In this document: positions 22,736 to 36,134 of the stretch, piece by piece
Position numbering within the stretch: the first letter of the stretch is position 1
Layout: each line of letters begins with the position of its first letter
Origin: Euwallacea fornicatus
Taxonomy: Eukaryota; Arthropoda; Insecta; Coleoptera; Curculionidae
Assembly: GCF_040115645.1 (NCBI RefSeq)
Contig: NC_089558.1
Location: 1,302,001 to 1,366,000, forward strand
DNA: 64,000 nucleotides
Reading direction: 5' to 3'
Position numbers and translations under genes: made by a program
The notes under the pieces: generated by a model
The model's input: the letters and a program-made list of their open reading frames with translations, nothing else
Told to the model about the DNA's origin: nothing
Database searches by the model: none

Positions 22736-25700
22736 ATGGACCGACGGCACAAGGAATCCTACCACCATGAAAGACACAAACGTAAAAGATCTCGAAGCAG
22801 GAGTTCCCATCATCCTCCAAAAAAATACAATTCGCCACCTAAACCTCGTAAAATTAGCGAATATAAGCACGAATTAACCAGATTTTTAGAAGAAAACGCC
22901 AACATCAAAGATATAAATGATTTCTGGACTTTTTACCATAAATATCTGCACATCCAACAATCAAAACCTAAAGATCCCACTTTAAACCGTCATAGTCTGC
23001 TTAACATAGACTTTGACGAAACTACTGATATTTTGTGGGATAGATTGCCGGTACTGGATAGATGTGGTGAAAGGTTTAACATAGATAAAAAGGAATTTGA
23101 TGAGTTTTTGCTTATGCTAAGAGTATATCAAGATTTCCAACAGAAGTCGAAGTTTTCAAAATTGAAAAAACTTAAAAATGGACAAAATGAATTACCTATT
23201 GCTCAGTATAAGAAGGAAATTTTGGATAAATTGAACAAGAATAGAGTAATTCTTATTGCAGGCAATACAGGTAGGTATTTATTAAATTAAGTGACGGCCA
23301 AAAAATTCCTTAATTTGAACTACTTACAACTTTGGCATCTCTGATGGTCTCACTTCATGTGGTGATTAGTTTACTTAAAACTTACCTGTTTTAAGAAAAA
23401 AAATGGAGGATTTAAGCCTCTTAAGTGCCCTTAGAATTTCAAATAAGTTCTGAACAAACTCATCCTTTCAAAATGTTTTCTATTAGGCTGCGGTAAATCA
23501 ACCCAAGTACCGCAATATGTAATGGAAGCAGGCTACAAAAAAGTAGTTTGCACTCAACCTAGACGTATTGCCTGTGTTTCATTGGCAAAACGAGTGTCTT
23601 ATGAAACTCTCAGTGAATTTAAAAGCATCATCGGATATCAAATTAGGTTTGAGAAGTCCAAACGCAGTGATACTAACGTTATTTTTATGACTGAAGGGCT
23701 GTTACTCAGGCAGGCCTCAGAAGAAGAAACCTTAAACTCTTATGATGTCATCATCTTAGATGAAGTGCATGAGAGACATTTGCATGGAGATTTCCTCATA
23801 GGTTTGTAGGCAGTGTTATGATTTGGGTGTTTTTAATAATAGTTTAATTTGGTTAAGGAATTATGAAATGTGTGTTATATAAACGGGAAAATCTTAAGCT
23901 AATACTGATGTCCGCCACAATTAACATAGAGCTCTTTAGCAGCTATTTTAAAGACGAAAATATTCAAGTTGTTCAGGTAAAGTTGTTGGTTTAAATAATG
24001 CTGAGCATATGGTTTCTAAAGTGTATTAAAAATATTTAAGGTGCCTGGACGACTTTACCCTATAGAAATAAATTACAGGCCGGTGGTGAAAGATCCCTTT
24101 GAGCGAAAAAGAGATAAATTCAACTCCACTCCCTTTTTGCAGATTTTGCAAATGATAGACGAGAAATATACGCCCAATCAAAAGGGTGATGTTTTGGTCT
24201 TCTTAAATGGGTTTTCAGAAATTTCTTCTTTAGCCGATGCAGTTACAGAATACAGGTATTTGTTATTAATATATGTATGACGCACCAACTTGATATTATA
24301 AAAATTCCAGTGAGCTGAAAAAGAATTGGATTGTGCTGCCTTTACACAGCAGTTTATCTCTTGAAGATCAAGACAAAGTTTTTGATTACCCTCCAGAAGG
24401 AGTCCGAAAATGCATCATTTCCACTAACATAGCAGAAACTTCTGTTACTATAGATGGAATAAGATTCGTTATTGACTCGGGGAAATGCAATAGGATGGTT
24501 TATAATACTTTGGGAATTAGTAAATTGAGCGAAACAAATATTTCTCAAGTGAGTTTTTTTCATGTTGATATCAATTTTTGGTTCAAATTTCAATCAGGAC
24601 AGTGCAAAGCAGCGTAGTGGCAGAGCAGGCCGCACGGGTCCCGGAGTATGTTATCGCCTTTATTCTGAGGAAGACTTCAACAGTTTTGAAGCATTCACCC
24701 CTGCAGAGATACATTTAGTTCCCTTAGACTCTCTTGTGCTTCACATGATTTCACTTGGACTTACTGACATTGAACACTTCCCATTTCTAGAGAAACCCAG
24801 CAGTAAAGCAATTGAGGAGAGTCTGGAAAAGTTAAAATTTGCTGGTAGGTTTCCTAAGTTCTCGATAGATTTGATTTTTTTTTTACTTACTACAGTGTTC
24901 ACTTTAGGAGCCCTAAGTCTCTCTGAAGATTGCTTGTCTCTAACTCCACTCGGAGATTCGTTGAGCCAGCTACCAGTGGATCTTTCTATCAGTAAAATGC
25001 TTATTATGTCTACAATATTTGGAAACGTAAATTCGGTCCTGGCGCTGGCTTCGTTACTCAGTGTTCAAAGTCCGTTAACTCAAAACGCTTACCGAGATTC
25101 AGAGGCTCAGAATTTGCGGAAACCATTAGACTCTAGTCACGGAGACCCTATTAGTTTGTTGAATTATTACAAAGAATGGTAAGTCCCATATCCATAATCT
25201 ATAACGTGATTTAACAGTGTGTTTCTGTAGAATTCCTCAATAATTATAGGAACGATGGAGCATAAATATGCAACCTAATTTAATACACCCCGTAATTTAC
25301 ACTATTGCGTATATCCTTACGCTATGCATTGTAAAGGTGACTACTCAGTATACGAGGTGTTCGATTTTAAAAAATCCGTCTTTGTGTATGCGTATGCGCG
25401 TGTGGCGAGGCAATACAACCTTTCTATTAATTTTTTAGCTCCTATAATAATGTATATAAAAGAAATGTATATCAAGCCTCTTTTTTAGGATTTTATTTTT
25501 CCCAGGTTAACCATAAAACAGCTCTCAGGTCCAATACAAGGCAGCTCCAAAAACAAATCTCAAAACTCAAGAATTTGGAGCAAGAAGCGATGCCTTGAGG
25601 AGCAGCGCTTTTACGAAGTGACCAAGCTTTTGGAGCAATTTAGAGACATTCTTACGGATGCCAATTTACTGCAGAAATTCGAAGAAGGTGCCTTCGTCTG

Positions 25701-27077
25701 ACATAGCTAAACCTTAACTGTTAACTGTTGATTTTACACAGAATTATCCAGCAGTGAAAGAGCCATTCGTTATGGAGAATTAAAGCATTTGAAGTATTTG
25801 AAGTACGAGTTAAAAAACGAATCGAGAGGCAGGCAAAAGAAGCTGCTGAAGTACGAGATGTTTAACTCTGGGGAAGATACTGAGAATTCGACAAGTGACT
25901 TGAGAGATGTGGAATTTAGAATTACTAATGACTTTAAGGTAAGATTCGCATTCAGGGCAATAAATCTTTAACCAAATAATTTCAGCGACTGCAAAAATTG
26001 CTGAATGAAGCATCTGCAGACAGTTTTAAGGACCTAATGCTCTTAAAACTGATAGTTACTAGCGGATTTTACCCTCAAATCGCAGTGGAAGACGAGCATA
26101 ATACATCTAAAACTGTCTCTGAAAGACTTTACCATACCAAAAACAAAAACTACGTCTTTCTAAGGCCTTTGAGCTATTTTGCAATAAATCCTGAAGAATT
26201 GCAGCTTTCCAATGACGAAGTGGAAGTTCCCCCTCCAGGGTATTTCAGCAAGAGACCGATTTCCAAGAAACACCAAATTTTGGTGTTTCAGTCTATCCTA
26301 GAGACCAAGAAAGTGTATTTGGTGAACACCATGCGAATGCCCTGCATTCAAACCCTCTTTTTGTTCGCCAAATCAATAGTTACCAACAACACTTTAACGA
26401 AATTTGTAGTTGACGATTTTTTGTCTCTAGATGTGCCCTATATAATCCAAGGCAAAAACGTGCTGTTTAGGGCGTTAACGTTAAGGAAAAAGTGGCTTAA
26501 AAAGCTGGATTTTAAGTTGAATAATCCCTTGCATAAGCCAACTGACTCAGAAAAAGAGGACATATTCTATTTCATCGAAGATTTACTGGCCTATATGAAT
26601 ACAGCAGTTTGCTACAACGTCAAAAGACTCTTGCCGGCAGATTTGAAGGATTTGTATTGTTACTCAAGCGAAAGCTTCTCCCTTATAGCCGATCGGACGA
26701 AAAATCCTTTTGATAACGGATACACAATGTGTCCTAATACCTCTAAAGGCGGCTTTAACGTGTCAGATAATCTAGTGTTCGATAGTCTAGTTGACGAAGA
26801 TTGGACGTATAAAATCGAGGTTGAAATATTTGAAACTGGGCTTATATGCAAGCATTGTAATGAGATTTTGACGGGAAGGACGTTGTTTGAGTTCATGCAA
26901 CATGAAGAGTTTTGTACTAGTAAAATTGAAAAAGTAAAGAGAGAAGTAAGTGAGGTAGTCAGTGTGGTGGCGAAGTCAAATTCCAAACAATGGCATTGCG
27001 ATAAATGTGGACAAAAATTATTGTTGACTCCAACTGAAATTTTAAGGCATAAGAAGAGTTGTAATGGTAATTGTTAG
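22736..27077 (+). CDS. DHX34: DEAH-box RNA helicase DHX34
   Basis: DHX34 is a DEAH/RHA helicase that promotes nonsense-mediated mRNA decay with UPF1 and SMG1. The exons are 22736-23270, 23487-23801, 23858-23976, 24041-24255, 24311-24548, 24598-24844, 24908-25178, 25506-25687, 25742-25938 and 25986-27077, giving 1136 aa. The N-terminus is basic and RS-like (HKRKRSRSRSSHH). Walker A is GNTGCGKST (176-184). Motif II is DEVH (270-273), the variant typical of DHX34. Motif III is MSAT and motif VI is QRSGRAGR (479-486), followed by winged-helix and HA2 regions. The C-terminus has two Cys/His clusters (CKHC near 1061 and CDKC near 1110, each followed by a H-x3/4-C pair), which look like zinc fingers. 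Candidate poly(A) signals lie at 27117-27122 and 27124-27129. It is convergent with INTS2. Confidence 0.94.
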
Positions 27078-27230
27078 TTCAATATTTATCAAAAAAAATT
27101 GTTATTTCTAAGCAAAAATAAACAATAAACAATAACTCAACACATCTGTTAATATTACTTTCTTGATGCATCTCTCCCGCTAAGTAAAATGTAAAAACAA
27201 TAAAAAAACAATTTTTTATTTCCCACATAG

Positions 27231-30200
27231 CTATTCCTGTCTATACACGTTCCCCCTTAAGACACTCCTATCTAAGATATCACCAAACGTCTTTTTAGTC
27301 AAATCACACAACTCCGCGCTCTCTTGGGCGGAAATTTCCAACCCAGTGCCACGCTGACTATCAAAATGACTAGCAAGAGAAGCCTGACTTTCGCAAATTT
27401 TCGCCAATTGCATGAGCAAATTAACAATATCATTAGTTAATGGAGGAAAGGCTTCACTGATATTCACTAAAGCTGGCAATACTGGTTTGAAGAGTTTCAC
27501 ACGCTGCGTGCTAGAAATTCCTGAAAAACATGGAAAGAATACTTTTGTTTCCAAAATTAGGGGGATTTCGAAAATACCTCCTAAAAGGGCGTTCAATAAA
27601 TTAAGAGCTGTAACGCACAAATTAAGACTTTTGGGCAGGGCATACTGGATCGACAGATGAGACAGTAGTTGTATGGCAAAGATTTGCTTGTTAAGACTTG
27701 GCTGTTGCATCAATTCTTGCAGAAAATCCAGGCAAATGTGCATTGAAGGAACTCCTTTAATAACTACTTCTAGCAGCTCACTTGGGTAACCCTATCATTG
27801 ATACATCAAGCACAAAATATATTTCGCATTAACAGATTTACCTGAAAGTGTACAAGTTTACACAGCATAGTGTCAGCAATGAACATTTGGTGCAAATAGC
27901 AGCAGACCAACGATCTGACTTCTTGTAAAGCCCACCTTCTGCCCGGAAGAGTTTTATCATCCTCTTTCTCTATGAGGGTTTCCAAAAGCATTTGAACAGC
28001 AGCGCTTTCCTAAATAAATTTAAAGTTTTAACAAAAAATAGAAAATGCCTATAATTAATAAAACATGACTTGCCTGTGCGGCAACAGCAGCTCGACACAT
28101 CTCATCCCGATCAGTTTCGCTCAAGACTTGTCCGTGTGGGTCCAGCTGCGGATTCGCTTGTAAATGTTGGGCTAATTGACTGCGAGAAGAAGCAAGACTA
28201 GCCCTTAGTACTCTCAGTACTATGGCGTAAATTGGGGCACAGCGGAATACTCTCTCATCGCACCGCATTATCTAGAGTAAATATATTATTTTGTTTTACT
28301 GCAGAATCTAACAGAAAAATGTAGGGGTCTTGGCAATATGAATTTTTTGAAATAACATATTGATGCTGTGGTATGCAATTTTTTCAGAAAGGAGTTTCGA
28401 GTTGGCAAAAGTAAAATCACATAGTTAATGCCAGGCGATAAATCAGTGGGACGGTCCGTGGTCGTGACATCATCAAAACATGTATCTTTTGACTTATTTC
28501 GAAACCTTACCTGTAATGGATCTTCAGCAACATCAATTTTCGTAAGAGATGAAAAATCGTCCACTAAGTTTTTAACTGTAAGCACCCATAAGCGACGCGG
28601 CAAGACTGTGTTAAGCCGAAGCCAAACATCCTTATATAAATCTTGCAGGTACCTTGGAGTGTTATTACCTAGGAGTTTCCTATAAAACGTATTTGCTTTT
28701 CAATTTAATCTACTAAAGTACCAAAAAATATACTCGCCTTGCATACTGTGTAAAACTTTCTGCAAACGGCCAGATATCAATAGCTTCGACTTTGAGCATG
28801 TTTTGAAGCAATTTCGCGCACCTGAAATACAAAATTTAACCAAAAAAACACGGTAACCGACCAAAGCACCTTGAAGCCTTAGTTTCAATCTCTTCAAAAG
28901 CAGAAACCACCATAAATTCATCAATATGCACAGGTTTTTTCTCAGTCTGAATCTGAATTGACATATCATCGAGCCAATCCTCTACTAAAGTCAGATGTGG
29001 GAAATGTGTGGCAAGAAGCTTTAAAAGCGGACCGAACAACCCTATAAAAACTTCCTTATTGCGCTGCTTAAGTAATCGACAAAATTTTAAGCACCTGAAT
29101 AAGAACTCTGGTCTTTCTGCGCATGGTGCAGTAAGTACTTAATGGGCAGTTCGGACATGAATTCGGGAGTGTACTGCTTAATTTTCCGCCCACTAGATGC
29201 GAGAACCTGCGCGTTATTTAATCTACAATCTTCATACAGAAGGAGATAGTAAAGCAGTAACAATTGCGGTGTTAGACTGGTGTTATCGACCGCCACATCT
29301 TGATTTTCCGCATTTGCATCAAAATCCATCGTAAAGATTGATTGTTTGTTGTCGAAGTATTGACCAAAGACTGAACTTTGAAACACCTAATATTAACATT
29401 TAACACAACAGTCCAAAATCTACCTAAATCGAACTTACTTTCCGAATTTCATTCTCAGTTAAGGGCTTATTAGTTTGCTCCAAAGTCTTAGCATTAGGAA
29501 GCATAATACTGTTGACATAGACTTCTACCAACATTGGAAGAACTGGATGTAATGGGCTAACGCTGGTGCAAATCTGCTTATAAATCCAGTTTTTAATATT
29601 CACGTTGTGCTTGGCAAAAGCCCGCGATTTTAAAAGTTGATGAATGCAGTGAATGGGCAAAAATCCTAGAAGTATTTAATGTACTTATTTAAGAGAAAGT
29701 GTACAAACTTTACTTACCCGTCATATTGGCATTCAACCCTTGGGTTACAGGCACTTTGACCGCATGTGCAGTAACTACCTGTTCCGTAAAAATCTCCTGT
29801 GTGAAAACTTGCTTCATGCGGTTCATGTTATTGTGCCTAATGGCGATTTTCATGCCCAAAGTGGCGCACGTAAGCTCGCAAATTGCGCTCAATTGCTGGC
29901 TGTGAAAGTGAATCGCCATAAGGAGGAGCATTTCCCCAAAAGAAGCTGTTACACCACTGGCTGATTCGAAATAAGCTTCTTCTTTAACTAACCATTGAAC
30001 CTGAAAAATAATTGAATGTTCTCCAAGAGATTTATTTCGAAATTGTAAATAGTCTTACCCATTCAATACTACGTCTTTCATGATCAGGTTGAGACAATAA
30101 AGAAGGGCAAGCAATCAACATACAAAGGCCAATGGAAACAAATCTGACTCCTGCAGGTGTAGGATTGGGATGCGATGTCAATAGCTGCACAATTAAGTTC

Positions 30201-32069
30201 ACTTCTTCATCTTGAAACCTGCTCATAATGGTTTTAAGATTTTTTCCACTTTAAAATACCAGTACCTTACTTTATGGCAGCTATTCCTCGGAGTGCACAA
30301 TAAAGACGCAATAACGCAGAGGCCTGTACAACTAAACTGTCGGGAATCTGGCCTTCTGGAGAAGCATCTATAATTCCCTGCAACCGTTTCAGCAGATCTT
30401 CTCTGAGTTGCTGCAAAGCATTACTAGAGGCTTCTCCTTTACGTTTCTGTCCAGTGCGGATAAATAAGGCAATCCAATTCCTAATTACAGATGAAGCAAA
30501 TCAGTGGCAAATAATAATTAATAAAAAAAAATTAAACCTTATTGTTTGGTCATTCCCTAAGAGTAGACCGCTAACAAAAGCTACCATATCACCTTCTTTA
30601 TCCTCTTGTGCATCTCCTAGAGATAGCAAAATAGCTAATGCAGGCATTCGACACAATTCCACACATTTAGATCTAACTGATAAAGATTGTGAAGGATTCA
30701 TTCGGCATAAAAGGCCTATTGTAGTTGACCTGACAGTACTGGAAATGCTTTCTTCTTGTTTCTCTCCAGTGTGAATTAAATAGGTGCATACTGAAATGTT
30801 CCATTTCTAATTCAGGGTTGGAGTAAGAAAATTGAAGAGTACTGGAGGAAAGGAATGGCTATAATGTCCTAAATAAAAGCAACTTCAGATTTTAATTATT
30901 AAAGAGGGATAGCTCACTCTTGTATGTGTTCAAATTACACACTTCCATAATATAACTGTTTGTAGCCATTGGACCCAATAATCAATTGATGATTTTATAC
31001 TGTAAAAAGGGAGATGAGAACATCCCTATTGATGTTGTATTTTACAAGTCCTGTGCATACTGAAAATTGGGCCCACTAGTAAAATTACATAATTGTATAG
31101 GAGAGCTTGACACATTGCAGTCTCAGGTTCCATTTTTTATGTGTACTGTAGAGAAAGTCATTGGCAGTATGTCAACCTCTCCATTTTTCCATCACTCAAT
31201 ATAAAATTAATTTCTGTCCAAATTTAAATCCTCCAGCATATTTTGTGGGTGTACTTTGTGTGAGACAAGTGAAAAGAAAGCTATGCTTTGTACAGGACAC
31301 AATAGGAGTAGCAGTGTTTAATAACTTTTTTAAATATTTGCAATACCTTCTCTAAAACAATCAGGAAAGTTTGCCACCACTCGGCAAATTACCTCAGGCC
31401 CATTGTGGACATGCAATAATGTCTCAATGATGGTGACAATGTTCAAAGTGGTGGGAAGTTCTGCTAAAGCTATACACACAATATCTGATAATTCCTCAGC
31501 AAAAATATCATTATCAAATAACTCTGAAGATTTAATGTAAGATTCTTCGTCTACTGTTTCTGGGTTGTCTTGAATTTGTGACTGGATATACAATAATTCA
31601 CCTATGAATTATGATATATATTAGATAATTAAAACTTAAAATATTATAACTACATAGTAGAGACTTTACCTAACAAGATTGATAACCTTCTTGTCATATC
31701 ACTTCTCTCATATTCCAAAGCCATGCTGGTATTAGACAAATTCCCAATCAATATAGAATCATTCTGACTTGTGTTTCCCTTTTGTCTTAGTTGCTGTTCC
31801 TTTTTTACATCTGTTTCTAGCTTGTGAAAGTCGATACTCAGCAAAGCCACAATGGAGTTAACCAACTCCATACCACTCACTATAGTGAGAATGCTTACTT
31901 TCATGCTGGTGCATTTTTTTGATGTATCTAAAGGGCAAATAAGGCCCATTCTTACCAGACATGGCAAGACTGGTCGAATATCAATTTCAGAGCATTTGGC
32001 AAGTTTTTCCATGTCAATATGCTGAACTGCAGTGAATACCAAGGGATTTATGCCCTTTTTAAAGTTCAT
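27231..32069 (-). CDS. IntS2: Integrator complex subunit 2
   Basis: INTS2 is a large helical-repeat scaffold subunit of the nuclear Integrator complex, which cleaves snRNA 3' ends and attenuates paused Pol II. The exons are 32069-31670, 31601-31347, 30790-30538, 30480-30271, 30218-30059, 30000-29718, 29665-29439, 29386-29095, 29041-28870, 28821-28738, 28679-28511, 28271-28074, 28009-27842, 27791-27578 and 27520-27231, giving 1124 aa. Conserved blocks are EIRPVLPCLVRMGLICPLD, CRMNPSQSLSVR, TPAGVRFVSIGLCMLI, FTQEIFTEQVVTAHAVKVPV, GFLPIHCIHQLLKSRAF, MPRRLWVLTVK-type PRRLW, and HFQGYPSELLEVVIKGVPSM. Two introns, after exons 10 and 12, use GC donors. AATAAA on the minus strand lies at 27220-27215. 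The stop is 153 bp from the convergent DHX34 stop. Confidence 0.97.
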
Positions 32070-33369
32070 AGTGCTTAATTAATTTAAATGTTGAGCTGTA
32101 AATTGGTGGATTGCAATGAGTTGTTGGTTTGAGGGCATTAATCAAAATTGAGGAGTGATTGTTAGGAAATAAATAAAAACTCATTAAGTCCTCTTTAGAG
32201 TAAACGAAACATCGTGGGAGGTGGCTTTATGAGAAAAATTTTAAAATTAAACTCAATAATATTGTTGTTATGATCCCATAAAATAAACATTCAAATACAG
32301 CGGTACTAACTAATTATTTGAGGTTAGATTTTCGAGAAATTGACGTGATTGGACTGTAAGAGATACATAGTGCCCTTCAACTTTAATATAAAGCAGCATA
32401 GCGTCCCAGCATCCTTTTTCCCGAATACTGTCGAAGAGCGGTGCTGCCACATTGTCTTGAAAATAGGAATATGCGATATTAAATAATAAATAATAAATAA
32501 AAAATATTATAATCTTGTATTTGCCAAATGTTTTCTGTGAATGTGCACAATAAAAACTACGTACCTTATTAGGACAATAATTAGAACGGCGTTATTAGTA
32601 TCAATTAATTAATTAATATAAAATCAATTTCGCTCTAATATTCTTTTCGTCTTGGCAACATCACATAGAAGTTCGTAGCATTCCGGAGCCTACTGAGTAT
32701 CAATTACAGAGCACTGGTTCTATAGGAACATTTGCGTGTAAGAAAGAAGTTTCAGTATAAGGAAATTATTTTAATCAGATCCTGAGAAGCTCTCGTTCTA
32801 ACATTGGGTTATTAAACAAGAATTTTCTCATTACTTCATAGAATAAAACTAGTTTTGCTCTTTTGGCAGTTAGTTGATGTAAATTTACCATAGTCAACCA
32901 TAGGGAAATTTCCCTACTTTCACAGAAACATCGGTAACAAGCTTAGCATAAGAAATGAAACGTATCAAAAGACGTTTCTTTTCGGCGCTTCCATAATGCG
33001 TAGGAAATTAAGACTAAAAATAATATCAAAATGTAATAGATATTTTTCACCGAGGATTTTTATAGGAACAGTTGTAGCAAAAAAATTCCGCTTAATAGTA
33101 GGGATATTGTAGGGACATTATGTTTCTGTAGCAGGTTTTAAATTGAAAAGGTTAGCAACACCAAAAGATTTACGTTTCATGTCATTCCTTCAAGCTGTCA
33201 TCGAATAGTGTTTATTTATCTTCTTTCGCGTTTTAAAACAGATGAGTTAAAGGAAATTCAAATTTACATAGTTTCCCGAATAGCATAATGAACTTAATTA
33301 AAAAGTAAACGAGTACACGATCCCCTCTAGTTAATAATTGTTTTTCGTATCCATATTGGAGAATACAAC
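32070..33369. promoter_or_regulatory. Divergent region between INTS2 and the RNF8-like gene
   Basis: About 1.3 kb of AT-rich DNA separates the two opposite starts. It must hold the INTS2 promoter and probably the RNF8-like promoter and any 5' UTR exon. No coding frame or repeat family was recognised. Confidence 0.45.
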
Positions 33370-36134
33370 ATGCCTGTTTTAAAAAACGTAGAAAGTGGAG
33401 ATTTGATTGAAGTGACTAAAAGTCCAGTAAGTATTATTGTTTCTTATTTACTTTATTCCCAATTTAGTGAGTTTTTATATTGACTCTACATTTTTCTAGT
33501 TTGTGCTGGGTAGAGGCCACTTTTGTGACTATATTATATTAAACAGAATTATTTCTCGCTCTCACTGTCAGATAGAGAAATCAGGCTTTGATTGGGTTTT
33601 AACAGACTTGGTAAAAAAATGTTATATTTCAAGTAAGTATTGCCAACTAAGTGTTTATTTGCAGAGCACAAATGGCACTATGGTCAATGATAAATTATAT
33701 ATTAGCAAAGCCAGTACCATTCTAAAGAACAATGATGAAATATGTCTCAGTTACCAAACTTACACATACAAATTTTTGCTGGAACCTCCAAGAGTGCCTG
33801 ACAAAGATCAAATAAATCGATTCAAGACAGAACAAGAAATTACTTCTCCACCATCACCTAATTGTTTTGAAGAGGATGGTGTCAGTGATGATATGCTTAA
33901 CAATGTTGCCGATAATATTTTGTTTGATGGAACAGATGCTGTAAGACCAAAAAATCTAGCAACAGTCCAGCATCCAAGTCCTATGGAAGTGGGCTCTGGA
34001 GAGCCTCCTTGTGGTGAAACACAAAATATTGAGATTAAATCAGAAAAGGTTTTTAATCACACAACTGCTCAGTTAAAACCAGGAAGTGCAGCTATATCAG
34101 TTCAACAATTAAGAACAGGGGAAGAAACAGAGCCTGAACTTTCAAATACTAATTTCAATGATTTGGTTCAACAAAATCCTTTAAGTAATGAAATCAATAC
34201 AAATCCTATAGCTTCAAATAGCAACTGTGGAAACATTCCCACCTGTATTACTCCAAGCCTTCCTGAAATGATTAGAAATGAAGAAGCAATTGAAATATCA
34301 AGTGATGAAGAATATGTGAATGAGCCTGTTGTGAAGGGTCTTGTTACAAAACCAAAATCAACATATTCTCAAACAATAAAAGATGTAGTCATGAAATGCT
34401 GCAACCAAACAGAAAATCCTCCTAGTACTTCAGATTTTCAAATGGCAACAGTGGATAAACCTACTGAAGGCCCATCATTAAGCTATTCTCAAATGTTACA
34501 TGAAATAGTTCAGAACTACGCGAACTCATTTCCCTCTATTTCTAGCATTAAAATTGCAAGCCCGCAAAATGGTAATAAGAGACTGAAGATTACAGCTGGA
34601 GCATCTACCTCTCTACATGATGCTGGACCCTCGACGGTTTCACCACAAATATCAGATGTTACTAATCCAATTAAAGGCAAAGCTGATTCCACAGTGAAGG
34701 AAAATGAGATGCGATATGTTCTTAATCCAACTACATCAGCTACAGAAGTGTCCCCAGGGATAATTCAGATATCGAATAATAGGTCTGAAATGTGCGACGA
34801 GCTTGGCCAAAATGCAACAAATGAAAAATCCCATGAGGCCAAGAGTAAACTGGAACAAACATCCACAAAGATATCTCTTCCAAAACAACAAGTTGTCAAG
34901 CAGCAAGATCAGGTACGTTATATTACAAAAGGCCAAACATTAACTTAGGGCTAATAAATTTTTTAGAAACAATTCGAAGATATGGAAAATGAGTTAATGT
35001 GTACCATTTGTGCTAATTTGTTCATCAAAGCTGTGACTTTAGGGTGCTCTCACTCTTTCTGTCTGCACTGTATTCAAATGTGGAAAAAAAACAAATTAGA
35101 GTGCCCTATTTGTCGTAAGAAAATTACCTCACAAAATAACACACTAGTATTGGACAATCTTGTTGAAAAGGTAGGATATTTTGCTCTCAATGTGAAATTA
35201 TAAGTAAGTTGAGAAAATTGTGTCACTAGGTACAAAAAAGAACAAAACAGTGAGATATTTAGCTCTACTAAACCCTACATGTATTGCTAAATGTTACATT
35301 ACTTATGAAATTTATTGTAATACATTGCAAGTAATTACCGGAAATAATTCATACTAATATTCATATCAAAGTTTCAAACTCATACAGAATATTCCAATCG
35401 TAATCAACTTGTAGGGGATGCCCGAGGTCTTTAAAAAATGTTAACATTGGGATATTCTTTTTGTGTACGAGATTTAAATAAAATGTTCAAGATTTTAATT
35501 GCATTGAAAGGTTGAAAATTAGGGATTAACTTGTTAGATACAATTTCCTTTTAACTTAACAATAGTTTGGAAATGTTTATAGATAATAGATAATGCTCCG
35601 GAAGAAGAAAAGCAGCAGAGAAAAGATGCAATAGAAGAGAGGAATAAGCTAGCAGAAAAAGAAGCTGCGGCTAAAAAGAAGCCGGTAGGCAGAACCTCGG
35701 GTCGAAGAGGCAGACGAAGGGCGAGTAACAGGAACAATAACAATAACAATGTTACTGCTCCCCTCGTTATTCAAAGTGAGATTTTAGTGATGATGATAAA
35801 AATATATTTTTACTTGTGCGTTATGTTTCAATATAGTTCCACCAGTATCAGTTCCTGCCGAACTACCAGTAATTAACGTGGATGAACTTTCGAATATAGA
35901 TAGTGAAGATAGCGATTACTATAACTATGCCAGTTATGACGGAAACGATTGGTATGATGGTGTATATGAAAATGCTTATTATGGCGGATATGGAAGGTAA
36001 AAATGTGACTTAAAAGTCCATAGCAATTATTAATGTTTCACAATTTCGATTTTCGGCGTTTCATGATAGAATTTTTCAGGTGTTATAATTGTGGTAACCA
36101 GGGTCACTGGTCAAACGGGTGCCCTTACAGATAG
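33370..36134 (+). CDS. RNF8-like E3 ubiquitin ligase (FHA + RING + CCHC zinc knuckle)
   Basis: RNF8 binds phosphothreonine at DNA breaks through its FHA domain and ubiquitinates chromatin with UBC13 through its RING. The exons are 33370-33426, 33500-33610, 33665-34912, 34967-35170, 35583-35775, 35837-35996 and 36080-36134, giving 675 aa. The FHA domain (about 10-95) has LGRGHFCD, SRSHCQIE and DLSTNGTMVN. A long low-complexity linker (about 110-465) includes a SUMO-interaction-like AIEISSDEEY. The RING (484-522) is CTICANLFIKAVTLGCSHSF, then CPICRKKI, followed by the LVLDN block typical of RNF8. After it come a basic GRTSGRRGRRR stretch, a tyrosine-rich acidic stretch and a perfect C659-x2-C662-x4-H667-x4-C672 zinc knuckle, which vertebrate RNF8 lacks. 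Intron 2 (54 bp) is in frame without stops. Alternative: an FHA-RING ligase of the CHFR group, but the RING favours RNF8. Confidence 0.88.

Noticed and set aside
33611..33664. Reading straight through as RNF8-like coding sequence
   Set aside because: FHA homology requires DL joined to STNGT; the segment has GT...AG ends and interrupts the domain.
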